DNA from: Legionella bononiensis
GTDB lineage: Bacteria; Pseudomonadota; Gammaproteobacteria; Legionellales; Legionellaceae
Direction: 5' to 3'
DNA: 64,000 bases
Assembly (NCBI RefSeq): GCF_016786215.1
Contig: NZ_JADOBG010000021.1
Location: forward strand, 186,001 to 250,000
The notes under the pieces are model-generated. The model saw nothing but the letters and a program-made list of their open reading frames with translations. It was not told where the DNA came from and ran no database searches. The translations under genes and the position numbers were made by a program. Positions 56,952 to 64,000 of the stretch are shown piece by piece (position 1 is the stretch's first letter; each line of letters begins with the position of its first letter).

Positions 56952-57205
56952 ATGCTAACGCTTTGAGCACTTATTTAGTTAAATTTTTGATACATACCTT
57001 AAAAAAGAGCAAAATCTATTTAATAAATGCATTCCATTACATAAAGGTACATCAATACAATGTGGGCCTGATCATGCTTGATAAGGCCCCTTAAAGAAGT
57101 AGGACGGATAAATCTAGTCCTGCTAGTGCTAAATACCAAATACTTAATTTGAAATCCCACTTGCTCAGTTCTTCCACAAGCTCCTTCTTAGGCCAAACCC
57201 ACATC
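56952..57205. other. Spacer between the duplicated units
   Basis: About 250 bases unique to this site. I see no supported gene; a 94-codon frame covering the REP doublet and part of this spacer is judged spurious. Confidence 0.6.
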
Positions 57206-57208
57206 AAA

Positions 57209-59770
57209 TTAATCCAAATTTAAAGCACTCATTGTGCTGGAATCACAACTTGATGAGGCTTCTTGAGGCATCAGTTCGCTGTCCGGCTTGTTATTAAAGA
57301 TGCTAAAGTCTGACAGTTTTGCGCTGTCAGTTGGCAATGAAGAAGCCTTCAGCCGGGATAATACTTCGTAAATTTGCGAGAGTTGGGCTGTAGTTTCGTC
57401 ATATTCCTTTCGACTAAAAGTTACTGCTGAATAAAATTGAAAATCGCGTCGATATTCAAGTAATTCTGACTTTACTTGTTTAAGGAACACCTGAAGGCTT
57501 GGTAGCGACGGGTCATGGGATATAAAAACATCCGCACCCAGTTTGATTAACAGCAAAACCGCATCCAGCGATTTGTTTGCAATCGCTGCGTATAGAGGAG
57601 AATTTCCAAAATTATTCTGACAATTAATATCTGCGCCATGCTCCACCAGATAGCGAATAGCTGTCGAATTATTGGTTATGGCCGCTAGATGCAAGGCCGT
57701 ATTGCCCTTTTTATCAATGGCATTGACATTGATGCCATACTTAATTAGCAAATCCGCTATCCTTTGATAGGCATTTTCGCTGCAGAGTAAATTATGATTA
57801 TCACTTAATATATGCAGTTCCGTTCTTCCATTCCCGTATTGAACGCCTGGTTTCGCGCCATTTTTCAAAAGAAATTCTATCACATCTAATCTATTAGCAA
57901 ATTGCGGATTTTCAACACTAACAGGATAAATAGATGATAATAGAGAATAAATGGCTTCGCTCAAAAGCGATTGATGCTCGTTGTCGGGGGAGATACTATT
58001 AAATGTCGCCCCATACTCTTTTAAAATGGCCAGTTGTTCAATTGCATGTTTTGACCGTATAGCATTAATGACAGGCTCAGAATACCAGGGATGGCTGGTT
58101 TGATTCTCATAGCGCTTAATACTGTCTTGTTGTTCCAGTATCTTGTCAAGCAATAAGCGCATGACTGAAAGACTGCTGCATACACCATGTATTATGGTGT
58201 TGTTTAGTGTTTCTATGAGTTCAGTGACGCTATGGGGAGAGCGCAATAAAAGACTGATGATGTCATAATACACGCCTGGTTCTGCTTTTTCTGTTGCACG
58301 AAATGCTGCTAGACGCAGAGCTGTTCGACCAGCGTTATTTCGTTTTGTGACCTTGGCTCCTTTTCCGATTAGGTCGGCTACCTTACTCAAACTACCCGCT
58401 TCAACCGCATAGTATAATCGAGTATTTCCAGAGCTATCTACCTGATTTATATCTAAAAACGATTCAATAAAGTCCACAATTTCTAAATAACCATGCTGTT
58501 GTGCCATTTTTAAGGCCTGCATCCGATGCCCTTTATCAATATCGGGATGAGCGGCCAGTAGATTGCAAATCGAAGTAAAACCGTGTTCCGCTGCGCAAAC
58601 AATAGGTATAGTTTCCTTATAAGTCGCATAATCATAATAGGTTTCATTGGGATTGACACCTTTAGCAAGCCTTGTTTTCACAGCCTCTTCATCACCTGCG
58701 GCAACCGCACAGGGTAAAGGGACCAAATTCAGGATACCTCCTGATTCCAGATGGCCACGTTTCTCTATAATGCTCTCTATTCTTGATCTGAGTTGGTTAT
58801 ATCGAGCCGTATGTTCAATCGTGCTCAAATCCTGACGAGAAACCAGGGCACCTTCGGCTCCCTGCACATTTTTAGACTGCAATAGCTCTTTAGTGATTGG
58901 CTGGCCATTGAATGAAACACCGATAAAGTTAAAAAAAGTGACATCAAGACCCGTTAGAAAATCGAGTGATGAAACATTACTGCCAACAGCATGATCCAGT
59001 AATATTTTTATACAGCCACTATAAGTTTCTCTGTTTTTCTCCCTCAATTCGATATCACTTGCTCCGATATCCATTGCTCGGCATTTATAATGCTCTTCGG
59101 CACCGCGTATAGCAAGAACGCAATTAGCACCATGATGTACCAGTGCATCCACCAGTTGAATAGTACCGTTTAGTGCGGCCAGAGTCATTAAAGATATTTC
59201 TGTCCCTTTATTCCAGATGAGCTCATTAGGATTGGCGCCCTGCTCCAGTAAAAAAAGGGCTATGTCAGTATGATTACCCATGATGGCTTTGCTTAAACCA
59301 AGTACATTGAATACTTGCTCCGAGTACCCGCCATTTGGATGGTCTTTGTCTATTACATAACGAGACTTTTCTGTGCGCTCCAAATGAGCACCCGCTTTAA
59401 CAAGCAGTTTAACCAGTTCCAATCGACCTGAACCTATCGCAACATCGATGGCTTGTTGAGTAGTCTTCCTGCCATTGACTACTACCGGAAGGTATTCTTT
59501 CAGATTAAACCCCATTTCAAGAAATAGGCATACCATGTCTTCCTGTCCAGATAACAATGCCTCACTAAAGGCACATCGAACCATATAATCGCTATGCCAC
59601 GCTCTCAATCTACTCTTCTGTTCTTGCAACAATATTTTAGTCGCTTCAGTATTACCAGCAACCACTTGTTTGTATAAGTCTTGGTTTTCTGAGCCGAGCA
59701 TAGGACTGCTACTGCTACTGCTACTGCTACTGCTACTGCTACTGCTACTGCTACTGCTACTGCTAAACAT
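57209..59770 (-). CDS. Ankyrin-repeat protein B (shorter paralogue)
   Basis: An 853-residue paralogue of the protein at 53931-56531, similar over its whole length. It starts with Met-Phe and 20 serines (residues 3-22). The ankyrin blocks lie in the same places, but the C-terminal block has one repeat fewer (KGNTALHLAAITNNSTA joins directly to the RYLVEHGADIN unit). Near the C-terminus it has about 13 extra residues (RRDFQFYSAVTFSRKEYDE region). The end is again PQEASSSCDSSTMSALNLD, so the tail is conserved. The same ribosome-binding site and upstream sequence are present, so both copies may be expressed alike. Confidence 0.85.
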   Translation of the reverse strand: MFSSSSSSSSSSSSSSSSSSSSPMLGSENQDLYKQVVAGNTEATKILLQEQKSRLRAWHSDYMVRCAFSEALLSGQEDMVCLFLEMGFNLKEYLPVVVNGRKTTQQAIDVAIGSGRLELVKLLVKAGAHLERTEKSRYVIDKDHPNGGYSEQVFNVLGLSKAIMGNHTDIALFLLEQGANPNELIWNKGTEISLMTLAALNGTIQLVDALVHHGANCVLAIRGAEEHYKCRAMDIGASDIELREKNRETYSGCIKILLDHAVGSNVSSLDFLTGLDVTFFNFIGVSFNGQPITKELLQSKNVQGAEGALVSRQDLSTIEHTARYNQLRSRIESIIEKRGHLESGGILNLVPLPCAVAAGDEEAVKTRLAKGVNPNETYYDYATYKETIPIVCAAEHGFTSICNLLAAHPDIDKGHRMQALKMAQQHGYLEIVDFIESFLDINQVDSSGNTRLYYAVEAGSLSKVADLIGKGAKVTKRNNAGRTALRLAAFRATEKAEPGVYYDIISLLLRSPHSVTELIETLNNTIIHGVCSSLSVMRLLLDKILEQQDSIKRYENQTSHPWYSEPVINAIRSKHAIEQLAILKEYGATFNSISPDNEHQSLLSEAIYSLLSSIYPVSVENPQFANRLDVIEFLLKNGAKPGVQYGNGRTELHILSDNHNLLCSENAYQRIADLLIKYGINVNAIDKKGNTALHLAAITNNSTAIRYLVEHGADINCQNNFGNSPLYAAIANKSLDAVLLLIKLGADVFISHDPSLPSLQVFLKQVKSELLEYRRDFQFYSAVTFSRKEYDETTAQLSQIYEVLSRLKASSLPTDSAKLSDFSIFNNKPDSELMPQEASSSCDSSTMSALNLD
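59705..59764. repeat. Hexanucleotide repeat coding for 20 Ser (gene B)
   Basis: Ten perfect ACTGCT units (plus strand), read as alternating AGC/AGT serine codons after Met-Phe. The paralogue has only about five and a half units, showing that the number changes. Confidence 0.97.
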
Positions 59771-60110
59771 ATTAAAACTCCATTGACTTCATTCGCACTT
59801 TTGCACAATAAAATAATAAAAAAGTTCTGCTCCAAAAACGTTCACTTTGGCAGCCAAGCCACAATTGAGTGTTTTTTAGATGGGGATTGATGCTGAGCCT
59901 AATGACACAGATCTCCTCTTGACTGCTAACATACAGAACCACATGAGCAAATATTACACAAATGTGGCTTTTTAAATAACTATTGAATTTTTATAGTTGA
60001 CAAGAAATTGAGTACTAGAATAATTTTCGGATATAGTTTTTAACATAGTTCAGAGCCAAGACCTGAACGAACTCGTCAAATATTGGTACCCTCATAATGT
60101 TCCCAGTTCT

Positions 60111-60184
60111 GTAGCCTGGTTGCTCGCAACCGGGTTCTTGATTCAGGTTATTGATTTAATCCTGGTTGCAAGCAACCAGGCTAC
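60111..60184. repeat. GTAG-type REP doublet upstream of ankyrin gene B
   Basis: Copy of the doublet at 56876-56949 with nearly the same sequence. The match between the two duplicated units ends two bases past its right end. Confidence 0.8.
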
Positions 60185-60188
60185 ACTT

Positions 60189-60323
60189 GTTTTAATCGAA
60201 GCTGGTGGAACATGGAATGGTGAACCAGGATTCAGATCATAATTCACCCCAAATTATTATGCTGCTTTTATAATTGACCCAAGCGAACATAATATTGAGG
60301 CTGTTTTTGATTCTAAACCGTAA
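60189..60323 (+). pseudogene. Remnant of a VOC-family (glyoxalase/bleomycin-resistance-like) gene
   Basis: One frame reads VLIEAGGTWNGEPGFRS, stop, FTPNYYAAFIIDPSEHNIEAV, then FDSKP and a stop. This is the C-terminal part of a VOC protein (typical PNYYAAFxxDPxGHNIEAV end). The N-terminal half is absent and a TAA interrupts the frame (60240-60242). It begins exactly at the edge of the ankyrin duplication and REP doublet, so the rest was probably lost or replaced in that rearrangement. Confidence 0.72.
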
Positions 60324-60378
60324 GTTTTGACATGAATGGAGCCACTACCCCTACTTATTTCAAAAAATTTCAAAAATA

Positions 60379-60408
60379 AAGACATGTATCTCATAAATTG
60401 TGTATAAT
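60379..60408 (+). promoter_or_regulatory. Probable promoter of the PAS-LuxR gene
   Basis: A perfect TATAAT (60403-60408) lies 18 bases after AAGACA, a weak -35 match, and 28 bases before the start codon. Confidence 0.5.
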
Positions 60409-60436
60409 ATATATACAGAGTTAATTTGAGTTTGAA

Positions 60437-61141
60437 ATGTTTTTACTTCAAGACTTTAATATTTTAAAAAACAATTTTGATGGCTATCCAGATAGTGTTT
60501 TCATTAAAGATTGTAATTTCCGTTATCAATATCTAAATAAGCAAATCATTAAGGATATGGCTCTGGAAAAAAGCAATACTTTGGATAGAAGTGATGCAGA
60601 AATGTATCATGCACAATATGCCTCCATATATAATGCGCATGACGAAGCGTGCCTTAAGGGACAGATTTACTATCAATTGGAACAAGTTCCGGTACCGAAT
60701 CAGTCAGAGTTATTTTCTTTAACGCTCAAACATCCTTTAAAAGATCATAACGGAATCATTTCGGGAATATTAGGGTTTTGCACCTTTATGGACTTCGAAG
60801 CTTTGGTATTTTGCTTAAAACTGAAAAAAAATAATTTAACTCACTTAAGTATTGCTGATAATTGTTATGAGCTCATTGAAAAAAATATAAATCTAAGCTC
60901 ACGGGAATTACAGGTATTATTTTATTTTCTGCAAGGCAAATCAGCGAAGAATATTGCATATCAATTAAATATTGCCGAAGTAACGGTAAATTTCCATCTG
61001 AACAATATTAAAGATAAGTGGCAGTGTTTTTCAAGAGAAGGTATTTTTGATAAGGCAATTCAAAAAGGACTTTTCGGATTTTCTGGAATATGGGATTTAT
61101 TAAAGCAGTCCGCATTAAGTTCAAAAATATCTATTGAATAG
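60437..61141 (+). CDS. PAS-LuxR transcription regulator
   Basis: A 234-residue protein. Residues about 10-130 form a PAS-like sensor (YPDSVFIKDCNFRYQYLNKQ, and the end HNGIISGILGFCTFMDFE). Residues about 165-215 form a LuxR/GerE helix-turn-helix (NLSSRELQVLFYFLQGKSAK, IAEVTVNFHLNNI). Legionella genomes carry several such regulators; the ligand is unknown. It stands alone, facing away from the ankyrin genes, and may or may not control them. Confidence 0.82.
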   Translation: MFLLQDFNILKNNFDGYPDSVFIKDCNFRYQYLNKQIIKDMALEKSNTLDRSDAEMYHAQYASIYNAHDEACLKGQIYYQLEQVPVPNQSELFSLTLKHPLKDHNGIISGILGFCTFMDFEALVFCLKLKKNNLTHLSIADNCYELIEKNINLSSRELQVLFYFLQGKSAKNIAYQLNIAEVTVNFHLNNIKDKWQCFSREGIFDKAIQKGLFGFSGIWDLLKQSALSSKISIE

Positions 61142-61247
61142 CTTGATTTTTTACATGAGGTATATCGTTGTCCTCGTGTTTAAATAGTGTCTCACAAAAG
61201 GAAGCAGCATAAGACGCACAAATCGCAGGATGTCATAATCGAACGTG

Positions 61248-62342
61248 TTAATAAACCTTATACTTTTCACTTTGTTGAACGAATATCTTTTCTGTAATTA
61301 AATTAATAATGTAGTCCCTGCTTTTAGAAAGCAGTGTATTGCTTTGTTTTAAACTTGAATGGAGCAATTGATTTGTTTTTTGCTTGTGGCGGCTGAATCC
61401 CATTCCTATCCCGAAAATAAAACCAAGAATTATGGAAGATACAGCGAAAACAATCCAGGTGAAATTAGAGACAGGAGCAATGGCTTTAACTCCTATAAGA
61501 ATTGAAGCTACTGTCCATCCTATGCTAAGCAGTACTTCAGTGCAGGCGACACCCGAGGCTGTACCATAAACAATAGCCCTCAAACGCCCAATTTTGGGAA
61601 TATTTTGGTACGTTTCATGTACTACAGATTCAAAGGTCACCTCATTCTCTATAAAATGACGATTGATGAACTCTATGAGCGCTTTTCTGAGTGATTTATT
61701 AAAAGATAATTCCTTATCGTTCAAAAGCTCCAAAAAAGAAACCGAATCAATCTGATTTCTATATATCGGATCGCTTAAAGCCAATCTGATGGGTGCCTGC
61801 CATTTGATATTGAAACGAAGATCTTTAAGTTCATTGTATTGATGACAGACCGATAAAATAAAAGCGTCTGTAATCACCATATGATTCTGTTCTACTAAAT
61901 GATGTACATGTCTTTTGAAATTTGAATCATTCGGGAACAAACTTCTTAATTTCAATAATTCGTAGAGTATTTCGTCATGTGAGTTAATAAACTCTTTAAT
62001 TTCTGATGATAAACTCAAATATAGACTGTCTATATCAGTTACTAATTTTTTAAAACCATAATAGGCTATTGGAATCGACAAAAAAAGCGAGATAATGGTT
62101 GTTATTGCAATTGTATAGGTTGAAATGGGTCCTTTAAAACCATCTGGAGCCATAGGAGCGGTAGTGTACCAAAATGCAGCAGAAATCAGGCCGGCAATCC
62201 CTATTCCTTCAAAAATAGCATGAGCGCTAAGAATAATTTTGTCACTTCTGGCAACAATACATTCTGTTGTTCCATTCAATTCAGGAATACTGGTACGCAT
62301 CATTTTCTTTTTTGAAATCAGTTCTTTATCTGCATTCATCAC
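61248..62342 (-). CDS. Unknown four-helix membrane protein
   Basis: Family not recognised. It has 364 residues with two helix pairs: about residues 36-60 and 72-97, then 255-290 and 295-318. Between them is a cytoplasmic-type domain of about 150 residues, rich in His, Leu and charged residues (HVHHLVEQNHMVITDAFILSV). The two-pair layout resembles membrane-inserted Legionella effectors and VIT1-like or bacterial inner-membrane proteins, so either is possible. A second start (MMRTS, residue 14) exists. It is the last gene of the accessory stretch before the glnA region. Confidence 0.6.
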   Translation of the reverse strand: MMNADKELISKKKMMRTSIPELNGTTECIVARSDKIILSAHAIFEGIGIAGLISAAFWYTTAPMAPDGFKGPISTYTIAITTIISLFLSIPIAYYGFKKLVTDIDSLYLSLSSEIKEFINSHDEILYELLKLRSLFPNDSNFKRHVHHLVEQNHMVITDAFILSVCHQYNELKDLRFNIKWQAPIRLALSDPIYRNQIDSVSFLELLNDKELSFNKSLRKALIEFINRHFIENEVTFESVVHETYQNIPKIGRLRAIVYGTASGVACTEVLLSIGWTVASILIGVKAIAPVSNFTWIVFAVSSIILGFIFGIGMGFSRHKQKTNQLLHSSLKQSNTLLSKSRDYIINLITEKIFVQQSEKYKVY

Positions 62343-62445
62343 TAATTCTCAAATAAAAAGTCATACAGCAAAAAACTTATAGTAGCAGTAAAAGACGAAT
62401 ACTTAAAAATTCTATTCTGATAAAAATTAAAACATCGACAAACGG

Positions 62446-63027
62446 TTAATTACTGTGCTGAGCCAGATTTTTGGTATTATTTTTCTTAGTTCCTTGAACC
62501 ATACCCACTCGAGGTCTGTGCATAAAAATTGTGATACTGTCACTGGTAAGAAGAACTTCTCCTTCAGAATTAATTACCTGTACCGCTAATGTATGTTTCC
62601 CTCTATAGATTCCATTTAATTGGAACAGAAGGTTCGGTTGGGGGTCTCCCATAGGCGCGCCATCAAAAATGATTTGTAGATTATCGCCCTGTGCCAGAGC
62701 TGGCTCTAATTCAACAGCTACAACAACATAGCCTTGGTTATTACGAATCGTTGCTTCGTTAAGAGGCTGTACTATCCCTATTTTAGTATATTTATGTTCC
62801 TCAGAAATGGATGTCTCTTTCTTCTCTTGATTTTCGGTATCACTGCCTGATTGCTTAACAGGTGGAGTATAGCTTTGAGCATCCGGGATCTTTAACTGCT
62901 CAGAACCCGGATGAGGTCGATCACTAAAATGTACTACGCCCTGACTGTCAATCCATTTATAGATTTGTGCGTATGATGCGCAAATCAATAACATACAGGT
63001 AACAGCCAGAAGTAGTTTATTCATCAA
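62446..63027 (-). CDS. DUF4124 exported protein next to glnA
   Basis: A 193-residue exported protein: signal peptide (LLAVTCMLLICASYA), then a DUF4124 module (IYKWIDSQGVVHFSDRPHPG) and, after a Ser/Glu linker, a beta-sandwich-like domain (YVVVAVELEPALAQGDNLQI). DUF4124 proteins often sit beside glnA or glnL in gammaproteobacteria, and this one starts nine bases after the glnA stop, so it probably shares that transcript. The role is unknown; a periplasmic location is likely. Confidence 0.8.
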   Translation of the reverse strand: MMNKLLLAVTCMLLICASYAQIYKWIDSQGVVHFSDRPHPGSEQLKIPDAQSYTPPVKQSGSDTENQEKKETSISEEHKYTKIGIVQPLNEATIRNNQGYVVVAVELEPALAQGDNLQIIFDGAPMGDPQPNLLFQLNGIYRGKHTLAVQVINSEGEVLLTSDSITIFMHRPRVGMVQGTKKNNTKNLAQHSN

Positions 63028-63035
63028 TATGTTCC

Positions 63036-64000
63036 TTAAAGACTATAATATAGCTCAAATTCATAAGGATGAGTCAAGCTTCTAATTTTAGTGATTTCTT
63101 CTTCCTTCATTGCGATGTAATTGTTGATGAAATCCCTACTGAATACATCACCATGCAATAAGAACTCATGATCTGCTCTCAGATGCTCCATAGCCTGCTC
63201 CAGAGAAGAACACACAGTTGGAACATCAACAAGCTCTTCAGGAGGTAAGTCATACAGATCTTTATCCATTGGTTGACCTGGATGAATTTTCTTCTGAATG
63301 CCATCAAGACCAGCCATCATCATTGCAGAAAATGCCAGATAGGGATTTGCTGTTGGATCAGGAAAACGTACTTCAATACGACGCGCTTTGGGATTATTTA
63401 CATGGGGTATACGAATCGCAGCGGAACGGTTTCTGGCAGAATAAGCCAATAATACTGGAGCTTCAAATCCTGGAACCAGACGCTTATAACTGTTTGTTGA
63501 AGGATTGGTAAAGGCATTCAACGCACGAGCATGTTTGATAATACCACCAATGTAATAGAGCGCCGTATCAGATAAACCAGCATATTGATCGCCAGAAAAT
63601 AGGTTAACACCATCTTTACTTAACGATTGATGACAGTGCATACCGCTGCCATTATCGCCCACTAAAGGCTTAGGCATAAATGTAGCCGTCTTGCCATAAT
63701 TATGAGCTACATTATGAATGACGTATTTTAAAATTTGTAATTCATCAGCTTTTTGAGTGAGGCTGTTAAAACGAGTAGCTACCTCACATTGGTTTGCAGT
63801 TGCCACTTCATGATGATGGGCTTCAACAACAGTGCCTAAAGCTTCTAAAGTTAAACAGATTGCCGAACGAATATCATGTGAAGAATCGACTGGAGGAACA
63901 GGGAAATAACCACCCTTCAGAGGAGGTCTGTGTCCAATATTGCCACCTTCCATTTCTTTACCTGAATTCCATTGCGCTTCATCAGAATCGATTAAATAAA
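63036..64000 (-). CDS. glnA: Type I glutamine synthetase, C-terminal part (5' end outside window)
   Basis: The frame stays open to the window edge (visible part about 320 residues). It contains [45 protein letters not shown] (metal-site His), [19 protein letters not shown] and [16 protein letters not shown]. The tyrosine used for adenylylation control is in [11 protein letters not shown], so activity is probably controlled by GlnE. The enzyme makes glutamine from glutamate and ammonia. It is followed directly by the DUF4124 gene. Confidence 0.96.
   Translation of the reverse strand, partial: YLIDSDEAQWNSGKEMEGGNIGHRPPLKGGYFPVPPVDSSHDIRSAICLTLEALGTVVEAHHHEVATANQCEVATRFNSLTQKADELQILKYVIHNVAHNYGKTATFMPKPLVGDNGSGMHCHQSLSKDGVNLFSGDQYAGLSDTALYYIGGIIKHARALNAFTNPSTNSYKRLVPGFEAPVLLAYSARNRSAAIRIPHVNNPKARRIEVRFPDPTANPYLAFSAMMMAGLDGIQKKIHPGQPMDKDLYDLPPEELVDVPTVCSSLEQAMEHLRADHEFLLHGDVFSRDFINNYIAMKEEEITKIRSLTHPYEFELYYSL

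Larger units (their letters stand above)
57206..60186. repeat. Copy B of the 3-kb tandem duplication
   Basis: See copy A at 53928-56951. Copy B is 43 bases shorter overall because it lacks one 99-base ankyrin repeat but has a longer serine tract and an insertion near the C-terminus. Confidence 0.85.

Noticed and set aside
56810-57094. 94-codon plus-strand frame upstream of ankyrin gene A
   Set aside because: It reads across the REP doublet (the palindrome explains its coding-like look), has no family match, and the matching region before gene B lacks the start codon and has no equivalent frame.
56490-59764. CRISPR-like reading of the repeated ACTGCT arrays
   Set aside because: Units are six bases with no spacers; they are coding simple-sequence repeats.

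Overview
The window is about 64 kb of AT-rich gammaproteobacterial chromosome. It most resembles the genus Legionella. The reasons are an EnhA-like L,D-transpeptidase, a small Fis-family regulator, a PAS-LuxR regulator, and eukaryotic-like ankyrin and FAD proteins of the kind that are often Dot/Icm effectors, all set among ordinary gammaproteobacterial housekeeping operons. I cannot name the species from sequence alone. No rRNA, tRNA, CRISPR array or recognisable transposase gene was seen.

Layout. (1) 1-2.1 kb: the end of an MFS transporter, convergent with an unknown effector-like protein. (2) 2.2-12 kb, minus strand: a lipid and envelope operon in the order yceD-rpmF-plsX-fabH-fabD-fabG-acpP-fabF-mltG-tmk-holB-pilZ-tatD. 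(3) 12-15 kb: mnmA, erpA, an EnhA-like YkuD protein and a small secreted cysteine protein. (4) 15-21.7 kb, minus strand: hutU-hutH followed by an aldehyde dehydrogenase, an SDR, rnhA and dnaQ, tightly packed. (5) 22-36 kb, minus strand: a complete MSHA-type type IV pilus locus (mshG, mshF-like, two pilins, mshC-, mshP-, mshD- and mshO-like minor pilins, then mshI, a PilN-like gene, J, K, L, M, N, E). Its mshP-like gene carries an in-frame TGA exactly where a repeat motif calls for Trp. (6) 36-44.5 kb: a POT peptide transporter, rsfS-rlmH-mrdA-rodA (ribosome silencing, rRNA methylation and cell elongation), rnhB, and a Gfo/Idh oxidoreductase overlapping lpxB. (7) 44.6-51.7 kb: fis, a DoxD-DoxA fusion, htpG behind a sigma-32-like promoter, a PLP enzyme and yaaA. 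Their intergenic regions are packed with REP-like and MITE-like palindromes. (8) 52-62.4 kb: an accessory, effector-like island with an FAD oxidoreductase, two tandemly duplicated ankyrin proteins whose N-termini are hexanucleotide-encoded poly-Ser tracts, a VOC-family gene remnant at the duplication edge, a PAS-LuxR regulator and a four-helix membrane protein. (9) 62.4-64 kb: a DUF4124 protein and the 3' end of glnA.

The most interesting points are the interrupted mshP-like repeat gene of the pilus locus, the recent ankyrin duplication with its simple-sequence repeats and REP-bounded edge, and the nested families of small inverted-repeat elements. Many start codons were moved inward from the longest ORF. 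The reason in each case was a ribosome-binding site, an ATGA overlap or the usual family N-terminus, and it is stated in the entry.
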